A stretch of DNA of 64,000 nt from Methylobacter sp. (GTDB lineage Bacteria > Pseudomonadota > Gammaproteobacteria > Methylococcales > Methylomonadaceae). The stretch covers positions 1-64,000 of the forward strand of contig JAURYJ010000042.1 in assembly GCA_030653985.1 (NCBI GenBank), read 5' to 3'. Shown piece by piece: positions 56,093 to 64,000 of this stretch. The position numbers and the translations under genes were made by a program. The notes beneath the pieces are model-generated. The model ran no database searches. It was not told the origin of the DNA and saw only the letters and a program-made list of their open reading frames with translations. Positions within the stretch are counted from its first letter, which is position 1. Each line of letters begins with the position of its first letter.

Positions 56093-56692
56093 ATGAACCC
56101 AATAACAAGCAGTTTTTACGCCTATTTATCGCGACTAAGATGGATTAAACGTTGGGGACTCAAGCGCAATGCGCATGATGAAAATGTGATGGAGCATAGT
56201 TGGGAAGTATCGGTTATTGCGCACACGCTAGCCTTGATTAAAAACCGCTATTATGATGGTAATGTCGATGCCAATGCGGTTGCTACAGCAGCGTTGTATC
56301 ACGATATTACCGAAGTCATTACCGGCGATTTGCCGACGCCGATCAAATATCATTCCCAGGAAATCAGCGCGGCTTACAAGCGGATTGAGCATCAGGCAGA
56401 GTTGGAACTACTGGATCTTTTGCCGATTGAGTTACAGGCGGATTTTCAGGTACTGATTCAGCACGATAAAATGCCGATAGAGCATGTGCAGATTATCAAG
56501 GCGGCGGATAAAATATCGGCTTATCTTAAATGCCAAGCTGAATTAAAAGCCGGGAATTTGGAATTTGAAACCGCCGCCGCCCAATTAGCTTTAACTATCG
56601 GTGCATCAGAGCAACCGGAAGTTATTTTTTTTATGAAAGCGTTTGTGCCAAGTTGCGGGTTGACGCTGGATGGATTGATGAAAACTTATTGA
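56093..56692 (+). CDS. yfbR: 5'-deoxynucleotidase YfbR
   Basis: An HD-domain phosphohydrolase of 199 residues that removes 5'-phosphate from deoxynucleoside monophosphates. The metal ligands are in MEHSWEVSVIAH, ALYHDITEVITGDLPTP and KAADKISAYLKC. The length is as in E. coli. A hairpin repeat lies 60 bases downstream. Confidence 0.94.
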   Translation: MNPITSSFYAYLSRLRWIKRWGLKRNAHDENVMEHSWEVSVIAHTLALIKNRYYDGNVDANAVATAALYHDITEVITGDLPTPIKYHSQEISAAYKRIEHQAELELLDLLPIELQADFQVLIQHDKMPIEHVQIIKAADKISAYLKCQAELKAGNLEFETAAAQLALTIGASEQPEVIFFMKAFVPSCGLTLDGLMKTY

Positions 56693-56754
56693 TTTGGGTA
56701 AAGGTTAAAGAATCTAGGCCCTTAGGCAAGACGCAAAAATAAACCGCTACTTTT

Positions 56755-56834
56755 GTAGGATGTGCTGAACGGCAGTGAAGCGCATCATGCGTGATTGAGC
56801 GATGATGCGCTTCACTGCGTTCAGCACATCCTAC
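56755..56834. repeat. Long inverted repeat downstream of yfbR
   Basis: Left arm (56755-56790) starts GTAGGATGTGCTGAACGG; right arm (56801-56834) ends CAGCACATCCTAC. The arms of about 34 bp pair with one bulge around a 10-base loop. This sequence type is a common dispersed palindrome in proteobacterial genomes and may end yfbR transcription. Confidence 0.85.
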
Positions 56835-56958
56835 GGGGGTATTTTATTTATTGCGAGTTACCTTAAACCAGTTGACCTGAACTTGAGCTTTAATTATCTA
56901 AATTTATGCAAAAAAAATTAAACAGACTAATCAATCAAAAAATTGGATTCTATAAAGT

Positions 56959-57213
56959 ATGAGTGGACACTGGGATAAAAGTACCTACGGAGACGTTGTG
57001 AAGCATCGATATAGCATTGAGCAAGCCAGAATATTATTGGATATTTTGAAGTACCATAACGCATCAACCATGCTGCCTTCGTTTCATCAGGTCAAGCAGG
57101 AATCGCTTGATGAGGCGCTGGATAAGCTGCGGTTGGAGTTGTCCGAATTTATAGCAACGGATGACGGGCTTGGCTTTATCGTCCCGATTAGGGATGAGAA
57201 GGGCTTAATTTAG
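56959..57213 (+). CDS. Small hypothetical protein
   Basis: 84 residues, acidic and soluble, with a helix-rich middle (HRYSIEQARILLDILKYH) and no membrane segment or known motif. I do not recognise it. Its end overlaps the converging mepA gene by 26 bases. It reads like real coding sequence but no ribosome site is obvious. Confidence 0.6.
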   Translation: MSGHWDKSTYGDVVKHRYSIEQARILLDILKYHNASTMLPSFHQVKQESLDEALDKLRLELSEFIATDDGLGFIVPIRDEKGLI

Positions 57214-58060
57214 TTTGGCTATTGGCTTTTAAAACAACATCACATAGCGCCGGAAGTGTGAGCGGTTCCGGTTTTTTGGCTGCTGGAATCGGCATTTTGG
57301 CTTCCTCTGAAAACCACCAGGCCAATGAAGCATCGCAGCCATCGCTTTCAGAAGGGGATTCTTGCCCAGTGCAATTTTGATTATCCAGTGGACATTTGAG
57401 ACGTACGTGAAAGTGATCGTCATGTCCCCACCACGGACGAATTTTTTTTAGCCAGTCATGGCTTGTCTTACGTGTGCACAATAGCCGTTTGATGCTGGCG
57501 TTGACAAAGATGCGGTCGACTTCGGGTCTGCGTGCTGCCGCTTCAAGAATTTTCTCGTGAGTAGGTGACCATTGATCATCATTGATAGCATCCGATTCGG
57601 CGACAAGAACTGAGGGAGCTCCCCAGGTTTCACGCTCATTAAATTCCAGGTTTCGGCTTTCGGCTTGTGGTGAAAGCAAATACCAGATATCGACATCAAG
57701 TCCAGTTTGATGGCTGCGATGGCCGCTTAAGGTCGGTCCGCCGCGCGGTTGTCCCAAGTCGCCAATAAGCAAGACTCCCCAGTGCTGTGAATTCGTCGTC
57801 TGCGCTATGTTTTCGATAAATCTTATCAAGTCGGGATGCCCATAAGATCGACTTCGTGTGGGGCGCATCACTTGATAACCTGTGCCATTTTGAGGTAACG
57901 AGACAGCGCCGCTCAAACAACCGGCCGTATAAGAACCAATACTCTGGGCGCTATCGCCGATTTGTACTGTTTGCTTGACCATTGCCCAATTATTTGCAAT
58001 AGGAGATGAAGAGCATTCGGAAAAAACAGCTAACAATAAGAAAAATACTGAAAGGTTCAT
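57188..58060 (-). CDS. mepA: Penicillin-insensitive murein endopeptidase MepA
   Basis: A 290-residue zinc peptidase (M74) that cuts DD and LD cross-links in peptidoglycan in the periplasm. Signal peptide at 1-20 (MNLSVFFLLLAVFSECSS). Metal motifs: SGHRSHQTGLDVDIW and DDHFHVRLKCP; the cysteines conserved in the family are seen (AGCLSGA, RLKCP). Complete length. Confidence 0.92.
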   Translation of the reverse strand: MNLSVFFLLLAVFSECSSSPIANNWAMVKQTVQIGDSAQSIGSYTAGCLSGAVSLPQNGTGYQVMRPTRSRSYGHPDLIRFIENIAQTTNSQHWGVLLIGDLGQPRGGPTLSGHRSHQTGLDVDIWYLLSPQAESRNLEFNERETWGAPSVLVAESDAINDDQWSPTHEKILEAAARRPEVDRIFVNASIKRLLCTRKTSHDWLKKIRPWWGHDDHFHVRLKCPLDNQNCTGQESPSESDGCDASLAWWFSEEAKMPIPAAKKPEPLTLPALCDVVLKANSQTKLSPSHP

Positions 58061-58119
58061 TTTAAAAACAGCATTGCCAATGACATGAAGGGCGACCGGT
58101 CAGTCGCCCTGTTTTCGGC

Positions 58120-59034
58120 TTACTTAGTAACAGGTTCCGACAAGTCCAGAAAGTGCTTGGAATTATCAGTTACGGGGGCAAGGCTTGAGCTATTGTTGTT
58201 AGTTGCCGGTACGGCACTGTTTGTTTTTATAAGCACTGCAGCCGGTACAGCGCTGTTTGCCGCTTCAGTATCCGCTTCATCTTCGAGCTGGAGTTCGTCT
58301 TCTTCAGGAACATTGCCATCATGGATTAGGTATTCACGACGCTGCTGGTAAGCATTTTTGATAAAGGAATAACGGTCGATAGAAGCTTCATCAACAATCT
58401 TCTCTGTCGGTATCAAATCGGCGCGGGTATCGGTGACATCAATAGCTTTTGCTCCGCCATTGATCGCGCTGACAACAGCGCCGCTACCGGCAAAGACAAA
58501 AGTATAGGTCAATGGATTTAATAAAGCGTCGCCAACAGCCCCGGCGACACCTCTAGGTGAGCTGGGTCCCATAAACGGAATTACTAGGTAATTACCTGAC
58601 GGAACACCCCAGAAACCTAAGGTTTGCCCGAAGTCTTCGTGATGTTTGGGTAGATCAATCATGGTTGCTACATCAACAAAACCGGCAACGCCAGCCGTGG
58701 TGTTAATCAGGAATCGACCGGCATCCATACCGCCTTGTGCCATCTTAAGTTGCAGAAGGTCATTAACGGTTACGCCGATATCGTTAAGATTGCTGAAGAA
58801 ATTGGTGATGCCGTTATCAATGAATTTTGGCGTTATTGCCAAATAGCCTTTTGCTACGGGTTTTAAAATGGCTTTGTCCAGATCGTCATTAAATTCTTGC
58901 GTACCGCGATTCCAGCCTTCCCAGGGGTCTGTTTCGTTGACTTTTGACGTGGTCGCACAACCTCCAAGCAGACTTGATATAACCAAACTATTCACTAATA
59001 AACGAGTGTTGATGATAGATTTTTTCATACGCAT
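58120..59034 (-). CDS. mlaA: Outer-membrane lipoprotein MlaA/VacJ
   Basis: MlaA removes misplaced phospholipids from the outer leaflet of the outer membrane and passes them to the MlaC/FEDB system. The lipobox LLGGC places the lipidated Cys near residue 26. The family segment DPWEGWNRGTQEFND and the loop FMGPSSPRGVAG are present. The last 60 residues are an acidic, alanine-rich tail not conserved in the family. The mlaBCDEF genes are not in the window. Confidence 0.94.
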   Translation of the reverse strand: MRMKKSIINTRLLVNSLVISSLLGGCATTSKVNETDPWEGWNRGTQEFNDDLDKAILKPVAKGYLAITPKFIDNGITNFFSNLNDIGVTVNDLLQLKMAQGGMDAGRFLINTTAGVAGFVDVATMIDLPKHHEDFGQTLGFWGVPSGNYLVIPFMGPSSPRGVAGAVGDALLNPLTYTFVFAGSGAVVSAINGGAKAIDVTDTRADLIPTEKIVDEASIDRYSFIKNAYQQRREYLIHDGNVPEEDELQLEDEADTEAANSAVPAAVLIKTNSAVPATNNNSSSLAPVTDNSKHFLDLSEPVTK

Positions 59035-59134
59035 GGTTTATCTCTAATTTACAGGGTGTTGAGGTAATGTAAAGTCTGTCTCGGACAGTTATTATGTTTT
59101 TGACCGATTATATCAGACACAAGTCATAAAAAAA

Positions 59135-59854
59135 TTATTGATTTTGCATTTGCCGGAGTATCCAATATTGTCGCTTAAGTAAGTATCTTGATGGCTGTTC
59201 TGCCCTCAGGAGTATAGGATTAGGTAAGGTTGCTGCCAATAATGCCGCTTGAGATCGACTGATTTGGCTTGCATGGACACCAAAATAGTGTTTACTTGCG
59301 GCCTCTATGCCAAATAGATGATCGCCGAATTCGGCGATATTTAAGTAAACGACCAAGATGCGATCCTTACTCCACAGCAACTCGATCAGCAGCGTAAACC
59401 AGACCTCCAGACCTTTGCGAACAAAACTTTTTGACGGCGTTAAAAATAAATTCTTGGCGACTTGCTGAGAAATAGTACTTGCCCCCCTAAGCTTGCCGCC
59501 GTCCATATAGTTATCAATAGAAGATTGTATAGAATGCAAATCAAAACCCGAGTGTTGAAAAAACCGCTGATCTTCGGAGGCAATAACCGCCGAAGAGGCA
59601 TGGGCCGATATTTTCTTTGCGCTCACCCAGGAGTATTTAATGGTCTTGAACGAGCCGTCGACCATTAAATCTTCAATATGCCGATATACCATAAACGCCG
59701 ACGTTGGCACAGGCACCCAGCGCAACAATACACACAAGCCTACCGAGGTAGCCAGGAAGGTGAGCAGGAAATAAAGCACCGCTTTACGCAAGAGTCGCTT
59801 GATGGACAATGAGCGACTATTGCTGGTTTTGGGGTAACGGGATTGTCTTGCCAA
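59135..59854 (-). CDS. mtgA: Monofunctional peptidoglycan transglycosylase
   Basis: MtgA polymerises lipid II into glycan strands at the inner membrane. One membrane helix (about 25-48), then the GT51 domain with ASEDQRFFQHSGFD, STISQQVAKNLFL and VYLNIAEFGDHLFGIEAAS. The length of 239 residues is normal. It lies between mlaA and the lipase-like gene, with no sign of an operon. Confidence 0.95.
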   Translation of the reverse strand: MARQSRYPKTSNSRSLSIKRLLRKAVLYFLLTFLATSVGLCVLLRWVPVPTSAFMVYRHIEDLMVDGSFKTIKYSWVSAKKISAHASSAVIASEDQRFFQHSGFDLHSIQSSIDNYMDGGKLRGASTISQQVAKNLFLTPSKSFVRKGLEVWFTLLIELLWSKDRILVVYLNIAEFGDHLFGIEAASKHYFGVHASQISRSQAALLAATLPNPILLRAEQPSRYLLKRQYWILRQMQNQ

Positions 59855-60056
59855 AGTGTAATGATGGTTAATGGTGGTGTTAACGGGTTAAAGCCCTGTG
59901 TTGCATTGATATATATGATAAAGCCTTAATTCAGGTTTGGATAGCCACAACGCTTAACCGGTACTTAATGATTTGCCTGTTAGTGTGGTAGGCGCGGATT
60001 TATCGTCGTGACAACGGTTATAATAAAAAGCTTCCCGCACAGATTCGACTCAACGC

Positions 60057-61052
60057 ATGAAACTCAGATACCTATCAATTGCACTGCTGACGCTAAGCGG
60101 CTGTATGCCGATGACTTATCCGCCCGGCGCACAAAACAATAGGGCGCAACTTGGCGCGAACATTTTTCTGACCGAAGACGGGGCAAGTTTACCGTTACGT
60201 CATTGGCGGCCAAAAACTGAACCGCATGCGGTCATTATTGCACTGCATGGCTTTAATGATTACAGTCATTTTTTTGATTCACCGGGTGAGTATTTCAGTC
60301 AACAAGGTATTGCCAGTTTCGCTTATGATCAACGCGGTTTCGGCATGGCACCGCAACGTGGTTTGTGGGCGGGGTGCGAGGCCTATATCAAGGATTTGCA
60401 GGTTTTGGTGCGACTGGTTAAACAACGCTATCCGAAACGTCCGCTTTATCTGCTCGGAGAAAGCATGGGGGGCGCGATAGTTATCAAGGCTATGAGTCAG
60501 ACGGAGATGCCGGAAGTCGCCGGTATTATTCTTGCTGCTCCGGCGTTATGGGCCAGGTCAACCATGCCCTGGTATCAAACCGGTTTGCTTTGGACGCTGG
60601 CGCACAGCCTGCCTTGGTTGACTTTAACCGGAAAGGGCGTACACGTCGTGGCATCGGATAATATCGACATGCTCAGAGCCATGGGGCGTGATCCGTGGGT
60701 TATCAAAGCGACTCGCGTGGAAACGGTGTATGGCTTGACTAATCTGATGGATGAGGCTTTTAACAGCGCCGCGTCGCTACACGGACATACTCTGATGCTA
60801 TACGGTGAGAAAGACGAAATCATCCCCAAGGAGCCGACTTATGCCTTTTTGCGGCAATTTCTTGCAGCGGATACGGCCAATAAAACGGTTGCGATATATC
60901 CGCGCGGCTATCACATGCTGTTACGCGATTTGCAAGCAGCCACCGCGTGGAAGGATATAGCCGCATGGATTCACGCGAGCCCTGATAAACTACCGTCGGG
61001 TGCGGATGATAGGGCGCAGCAATTGTTAAGTAGCCGGGTAACGGCGTTTTGA
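60057..61052 (+). CDS. Alpha/beta-hydrolase lipoprotein (lysophospholipase/monoacylglycerol lipase-like)
   Basis: 331 residues. The N-terminus LLTLSGCMPM is a lipobox, so the protein should be lipid-anchored. The hydrolase fold has LHGFNDYSHFFD, the nucleophile Ser in LLGESMGGAI, the acid in GEKDEIIPKEP and His in YPRGYHMLLRD. It belongs to the PldB/monoglyceride lipase-like group, cleaving monoacylglycerols or lysophospholipids. The location near mlaA and mtgA fits an envelope role, but the substrate is unproven. Confidence 0.88.
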   Translation: MKLRYLSIALLTLSGCMPMTYPPGAQNNRAQLGANIFLTEDGASLPLRHWRPKTEPHAVIIALHGFNDYSHFFDSPGEYFSQQGIASFAYDQRGFGMAPQRGLWAGCEAYIKDLQVLVRLVKQRYPKRPLYLLGESMGGAIVIKAMSQTEMPEVAGIILAAPALWARSTMPWYQTGLLWTLAHSLPWLTLTGKGVHVVASDNIDMLRAMGRDPWVIKATRVETVYGLTNLMDEAFNSAASLHGHTLMLYGEKDEIIPKEPTYAFLRQFLAADTANKTVAIYPRGYHMLLRDLQAATAWKDIAAWIHASPDKLPSGADDRAQQLLSSRVTAF

Positions 61053-61138
61053 TGCTGCTAAGTAGATAGTGATTCGGAATTTAGTTGTGGACGCGACGCC
61101 CTCACCGCGATGACCTATTGCCTCCACAAAACGTGCCT

Positions 61139-61795
61139 TTACATGGCTTTGCCATTGGACCATTTTTCATGCAATTGCTGATATTCGTCAGTCGTTGTCA
61201 CCAGTACAACTTCATCGTCTTTCTTAAGCTTGGTATCCTCGTCGGTTGGTTGAAAAACGTTATCCCGATAAAGAAATATCACTCGGGAGTGTTTCGGTAA
61301 ATCCAGGTCACCGACCGGTTTTTCGCAGGTTTCGTCGGCGATAAAACTGAATAAGCGGACATTGCCTCGGATGATCGCCGACAGCTCCAGAATATTTCTT
61401 CCGGCAGCGATATTCGCTAAATAGCGGGCATTGTTAAGCGTAGGAATAATGGTATCGTTCAGTCCCAGTTCTATGCAGATATGTTCGAACTCAACATCTT
61501 CGATCCGGGTGATGACCCGCTGAATCCCCAGCGAACGCGCCACCAGACTGGCGATAATATTGGCTTCATCGCTCTTGGTCAGACAAAACAGGATGTCGAT
61601 AGAATCGGGATCGGTCTCTTTTAGAATGGCCGGTTTACTGCCATTGCCATGCATAAACACGCAATCGATTTTTTCTATCAGTTCATCGATTACCGCCTTG
61701 TCTTTTTCAATAATGATGACTTCATGGTCGACTTGTAGCAGCAATTCTGCGGTCGCTATCGCCAGCGAAGAGGCGCCAATAAATACAATTTTCAA
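61139..61795 (-). CDS. trkA: TrkA-type potassium channel NAD-binding subunit
   Basis: A 218-residue protein with an RCK N-terminal NAD-binding domain (KIVFIGASSLAIATA) and a C-terminal TrkA_C domain (about 140-218). It has one copy of each, half the length of E. coli TrkA, like KtrA. It controls TrkH gating. The start is the TTG at 61795, two bases after the trkH stop; a longer in-frame reading would overlap trkH. Confidence 0.9.
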   Translation of the reverse strand: MKIVFIGASSLAIATAELLLQVDHEVIIIEKDKAVIDELIEKIDCVFMHGNGSKPAILKETDPDSIDILFCLTKSDEANIIASLVARSLGIQRVITRIEDVEFEHICIELGLNDTIIPTLNNARYLANIAAGRNILELSAIIRGNVRLFSFIADETCEKPVGDLDLPKHSRVIFLYRDNVFQPTDEDTKLKKDDEVVLVTTTDEYQQLHEKWSNGKAM

Positions 61796-61797
61796 GA

Positions 61798-63264
61798 TTA
61801 ACTCCCCACCTTGATCCAGGTGCGCGGATAAAGAAATATCAAAAAAGCCAAAAATTCGACCCGTCCCAGTAGCATGTCGACAATCAATACGATTTTCAGT
61901 CCCGGTTCCAGTCCGGTTCGGGTAATTCCGGTCGACAAACCGGTGGTCGAACAAGCCGAAACAACCTCAAGCAGGGCATTCAGAGGCTCGTAACCGGCCA
62001 TCAGGAAGGGCAGCCAGGAACATAGCACGGTGCCTATGAAGATTAAGATCAGCATTAACGCTTTTTCTATTTCATGGGAGTCCAGTTTGTCATTGCTCAA
62101 ATGTCGTTCCAGGACGGCATGAGCGGGCAGCGCTGTACGCTGAATAAAAAACTGTAACAATCGCAGTACAATCAGTAAGCGCAGGATTTTTATACCGCCG
62201 GCAGTGGAGCCAATAGACCCGCCGACCAGCATCGAAAAAATCAGGCTCAGTTTGGAGGCATTATCCAAAGCGACCACATCGACATTGGCAAATCCTGTCG
62301 TGGTTTGAGCCGACAGTCCCAGAATCACGGCGTGTTTAAGTCTCAACAAGGTATTTTCGTCGTTTCCTCCAGAACAAAAAAACAGCAAGCCGATCACCCA
62401 TATCGATAGCCCCAACAACGCCCGAATCTCCAGATTGAATGACAATTCCTGGATACCGTTTTGGACAAACCGGTAATAGAACGGCAAGGAAACGGCTCCC
62501 AACACCCCGCACAACACGATCATAAACTGGATAGGCCATTGATCGATAGCCGTAAGACTTGAATCGTAAATGGAAAATCCGCCGGTCGATATACCGCTCA
62601 ATGCGTGGGTCACCGCGCTCAATGGCGCTACGCCTGCCATTAATAACAGGCTGATGGCAAACACAGTCAGTGCGCAATAGATAGTGAGCAATTTAACCGA
62701 ATGCGCACGCGCATTGCCTAAAATATCCCGACTATCAGTGATGTCGCCCATCGCCAGACGTCGGGCGGCAAGCCCCTTATTCTGAAATAGCAAACCGATT
62801 GAAAAAACAACGATGCCAAAACCGCCGTACCATTGCATCCAGGAACGGGCGAATAGAAACCCCGCTGAATGTTGCTGTATTTGACTCAGCGTACTCAAGC
62901 CGGTTGTGGTTACTGCCGAGACCGCTTCAAAAAAAGCATCGATGTCACTCAAGCCTTCACTCATAAAAGGAATACAGCCCGATGCCGCAGATAGGAAAAA
63001 AGACAGCGCGGAAATCACTAGCACTTCATTATCCGCGATGTCTTCAGGCGCCTGAATCCGGGATAACGGCAGGCAGATGGCGCTGAGAACCGCCAATGTA
63101 CCTAACTGGTTAATCATAAATGCCCAGTCGCCGTTCAGCCACGAGACTGAAATAGGGACTAACCTCAAGATAATGACGACCAGACCGATGCGAGCAAGAT
63201 AGCGGGTTAAGACCCAATAGCGCACTGGCTGAGCCAAGGCATGGGAAACATTAGAAAAACTCAT
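61798..63264 (-). CDS. trkH: TrkH-type potassium uptake channel
   Basis: A 488-residue inner-membrane protein with ten or more hydrophobic helices. The filter-like loops are visible in VTTTGLSTLSQ, GISTGGFSIYD, TTTGFANVD and STTGLSTGITR. It imports K+ together with the TrkA subunit encoded next to it in the same operon (trkH then trkA). Confidence 0.94.
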   Translation of the reverse strand: MSFSNVSHALAQPVRYWVLTRYLARIGLVVIILRLVPISVSWLNGDWAFMINQLGTLAVLSAICLPLSRIQAPEDIADNEVLVISALSFFLSAASGCIPFMSEGLSDIDAFFEAVSAVTTTGLSTLSQIQQHSAGFLFARSWMQWYGGFGIVVFSIGLLFQNKGLAARRLAMGDITDSRDILGNARAHSVKLLTIYCALTVFAISLLLMAGVAPLSAVTHALSGISTGGFSIYDSSLTAIDQWPIQFMIVLCGVLGAVSLPFYYRFVQNGIQELSFNLEIRALLGLSIWVIGLLFFCSGGNDENTLLRLKHAVILGLSAQTTTGFANVDVVALDNASKLSLIFSMLVGGSIGSTAGGIKILRLLIVLRLLQFFIQRTALPAHAVLERHLSNDKLDSHEIEKALMLILIFIGTVLCSWLPFLMAGYEPLNALLEVVSACSTTGLSTGITRTGLEPGLKIVLIVDMLLGRVEFLAFLIFLYPRTWIKVGS

Positions 63265-63523
63265 GTCAAACGTGCTCCCGGATAAATGATGATTTTAATT
63301 TAGCACTATTTAGGCGTTCATCCATAAGAAATAAAAGCAGCAAGGCTGATTCGTCGACAGAAGGAGAGCCGTTAACTATTTTAGTTTTAGCCTGAATCTG
63401 AGAAATAACCACGAACAACGGTGGCGTTAAATTAAGCTGTTGTTTTTTTGCCTGCGTAGGAACCGGAAAAAACAGTTTACAATGTCCGAGTATATTCATT
63501 GCCTGTTGAACCCTGTGTTACCT
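63265..63523. other. Intergenic region between trkH and the MscK-like gene
   Basis: No gene is accepted in the 259 bases; a 77-codon minus-strand frame at 63266-63499 has no family features and lies where the trkH promoter should be. The trkH promoter (minus) and the promoter of the next gene (plus) should both be here. Confidence 0.4.
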
Positions 63524-64000
63524 ATGAAAATCATTCATTTCTCTATGACTAGATCAAAGATTCATTCCTTGCTGTTTTTTCTATTTATGATCACCGTATC
63601 TTTAACCGGGGCGTCGACTAAAGCCACTGCGGCGGATGCCGGGCAAAAAAGCGCAACGTTTGACATCACTAAAGACATGCTAAAGGCTAAAATCGACGCG
63701 ATCAATTCCCGTGAAGGTATTGATGAGGCGACAAAATCTAAGTTATTGTTTATTTATCAGACAGCCGCAGATAATTTGGCCAATATCGAAAAGTTTACAG
63801 AGCAGGCCATGGAGTTTAAAACTGCTATCAAACAAGCGCCCGAGCAAACTAAAAAGCTGCAAAAAGAAATCGAGCATGTTCTGCTGAAAATTTCCAAGCA
63901 AAAACCGGAAGATTTTAGCCGGATACCGGTTGAGGAACTTGAACAGCGGCTTATTATTGAGAAAGGGAAAATCAGTAATCTGGACGAGCAGTTAAAGAAA
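63524..64000 (+). CDS. N-terminal part of an MscK/MscS-type mechanosensitive channel (cut by window end)
   Basis: 159 codons from ATG 63524 run off the window without a stop. A signal peptide (HSLLFFLFMITVSLTGAS) is followed by helical coiled-coil sequence (KFTEQAMEFKTAIKQAPEQTKKLQKEIE). This is typical of the periplasmic porin-like domain of large MscK/MscM channels. The membrane and MscS domains, if present, lie beyond the window, so the assignment is provisional. Confidence 0.7.
   Translation, partial: MKIIHFSMTRSKIHSLLFFLFMITVSLTGASTKATAADAGQKSATFDITKDMLKAKIDAINSREGIDEATKSKLLFIYQTAADNLANIEKFTEQAMEFKTAIKQAPEQTKKLQKEIEHVLLKISKQKPEDFSRIPVEELEQRLIIEKGKISNLDEQLKK

Noticed and set aside
61796-61954. 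N-terminal extension of TrkA into trkH
   Set aside because: It overlaps the coding end of trkH, and the conserved Rossmann start KIVFIGASS begins at the TTG 61795.
63266-63499. 77-codon frame upstream of trkH
   Set aside because: No conserved features; covers the region needed for promoters of both neighbours.

Overview
The window looks like a chromosomal segment of a gammaproteobacterium. The evidence is gene order: ftsH-glmM-tpiA-secG-tRNA-Leu, trpF-trpB-trpA-accD-folC-dedD-(cvpA)-purF-metZ, and nrdR-ribD-ribE-ribBA-ribH-nusB-thiL-pgpA. The protein sequences and the style of the dispersed repeats remind me of Methylococcales methanotrophs such as Methylobacter. That is an inference from memory; no methane-oxidation gene lies in the window.

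Layout. 1-5.2 kb: FtsH protease, GlmM, TpiA, SecG and a tRNA-Leu(GAG). 5.2-18 kb: a chemotaxis cluster on the plus strand with cheY, cheA, cheW, a PAS receptor, a second cheW, a ParA-type ATPase, a STAS protein, cheR, cheD, a receiver-only cheB copy, full cheB, a small protein imitating the receptor signalling hairpin, and an oxygen-binding di-iron-type MBL protein. 18-20.2 kb: an IS607-type element (serine recombinase plus a TnpB relative with a degraded zinc finger). 20.2-29 kb: tryptophan, fatty-acid, folate, purine and methionine genes, with cvpA reduced to a stub. 29-30 kb: grx and a frameshifted class II aldolase. 30.2-36.2 kb: nrdR, riboflavin genes, nusB, thiL, pgpA. 36.2-43.8 kb: signalling genes (SpoIIE-type phosphatase, a regulator with a degenerate receiver, a truncated PAS protein), an HDAC-like deacetylase and a gene graveyard (ldh/mdh fragment, IS607 remnant). 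43.9-64 kb: prfC, a 1494-residue periplasmic-sensor/PAS/GAF/GGDEF/EAL protein, a multicopper oxidase, SelO, an AlbA_2 membrane protein, YlqF GTPase, YfbR, MepA, MlaA, MtgA, a lipase-like lipoprotein, TrkA/TrkH and the start of an MscK/MscS-type channel cut by the window end.

How it works together. The chemotaxis block has all enzymes of an adapting pathway: receptor with a C-terminal CheR/CheB tether, CheA/CheW, CheR, CheB, CheD and CheY. It also has add-ons that suggest oxygen input (di-iron protein) and polar placement (ParA). No flagellar or pilus genes are in the window, so the output is not visible.

The most unusual theme is the spread of short palindromic or tandem repeats into protein-coding sequence. 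One family of about 45-51 bp occurs inside the STAS protein linker, in the cvpA stub, in front of nrdR, and as a tandem array that adds about 68 residues to NrdR. A different C-rich/G-rich palindrome forms the AccD tail. Solo IS605-like ends flank the ftsH-cheY segment.
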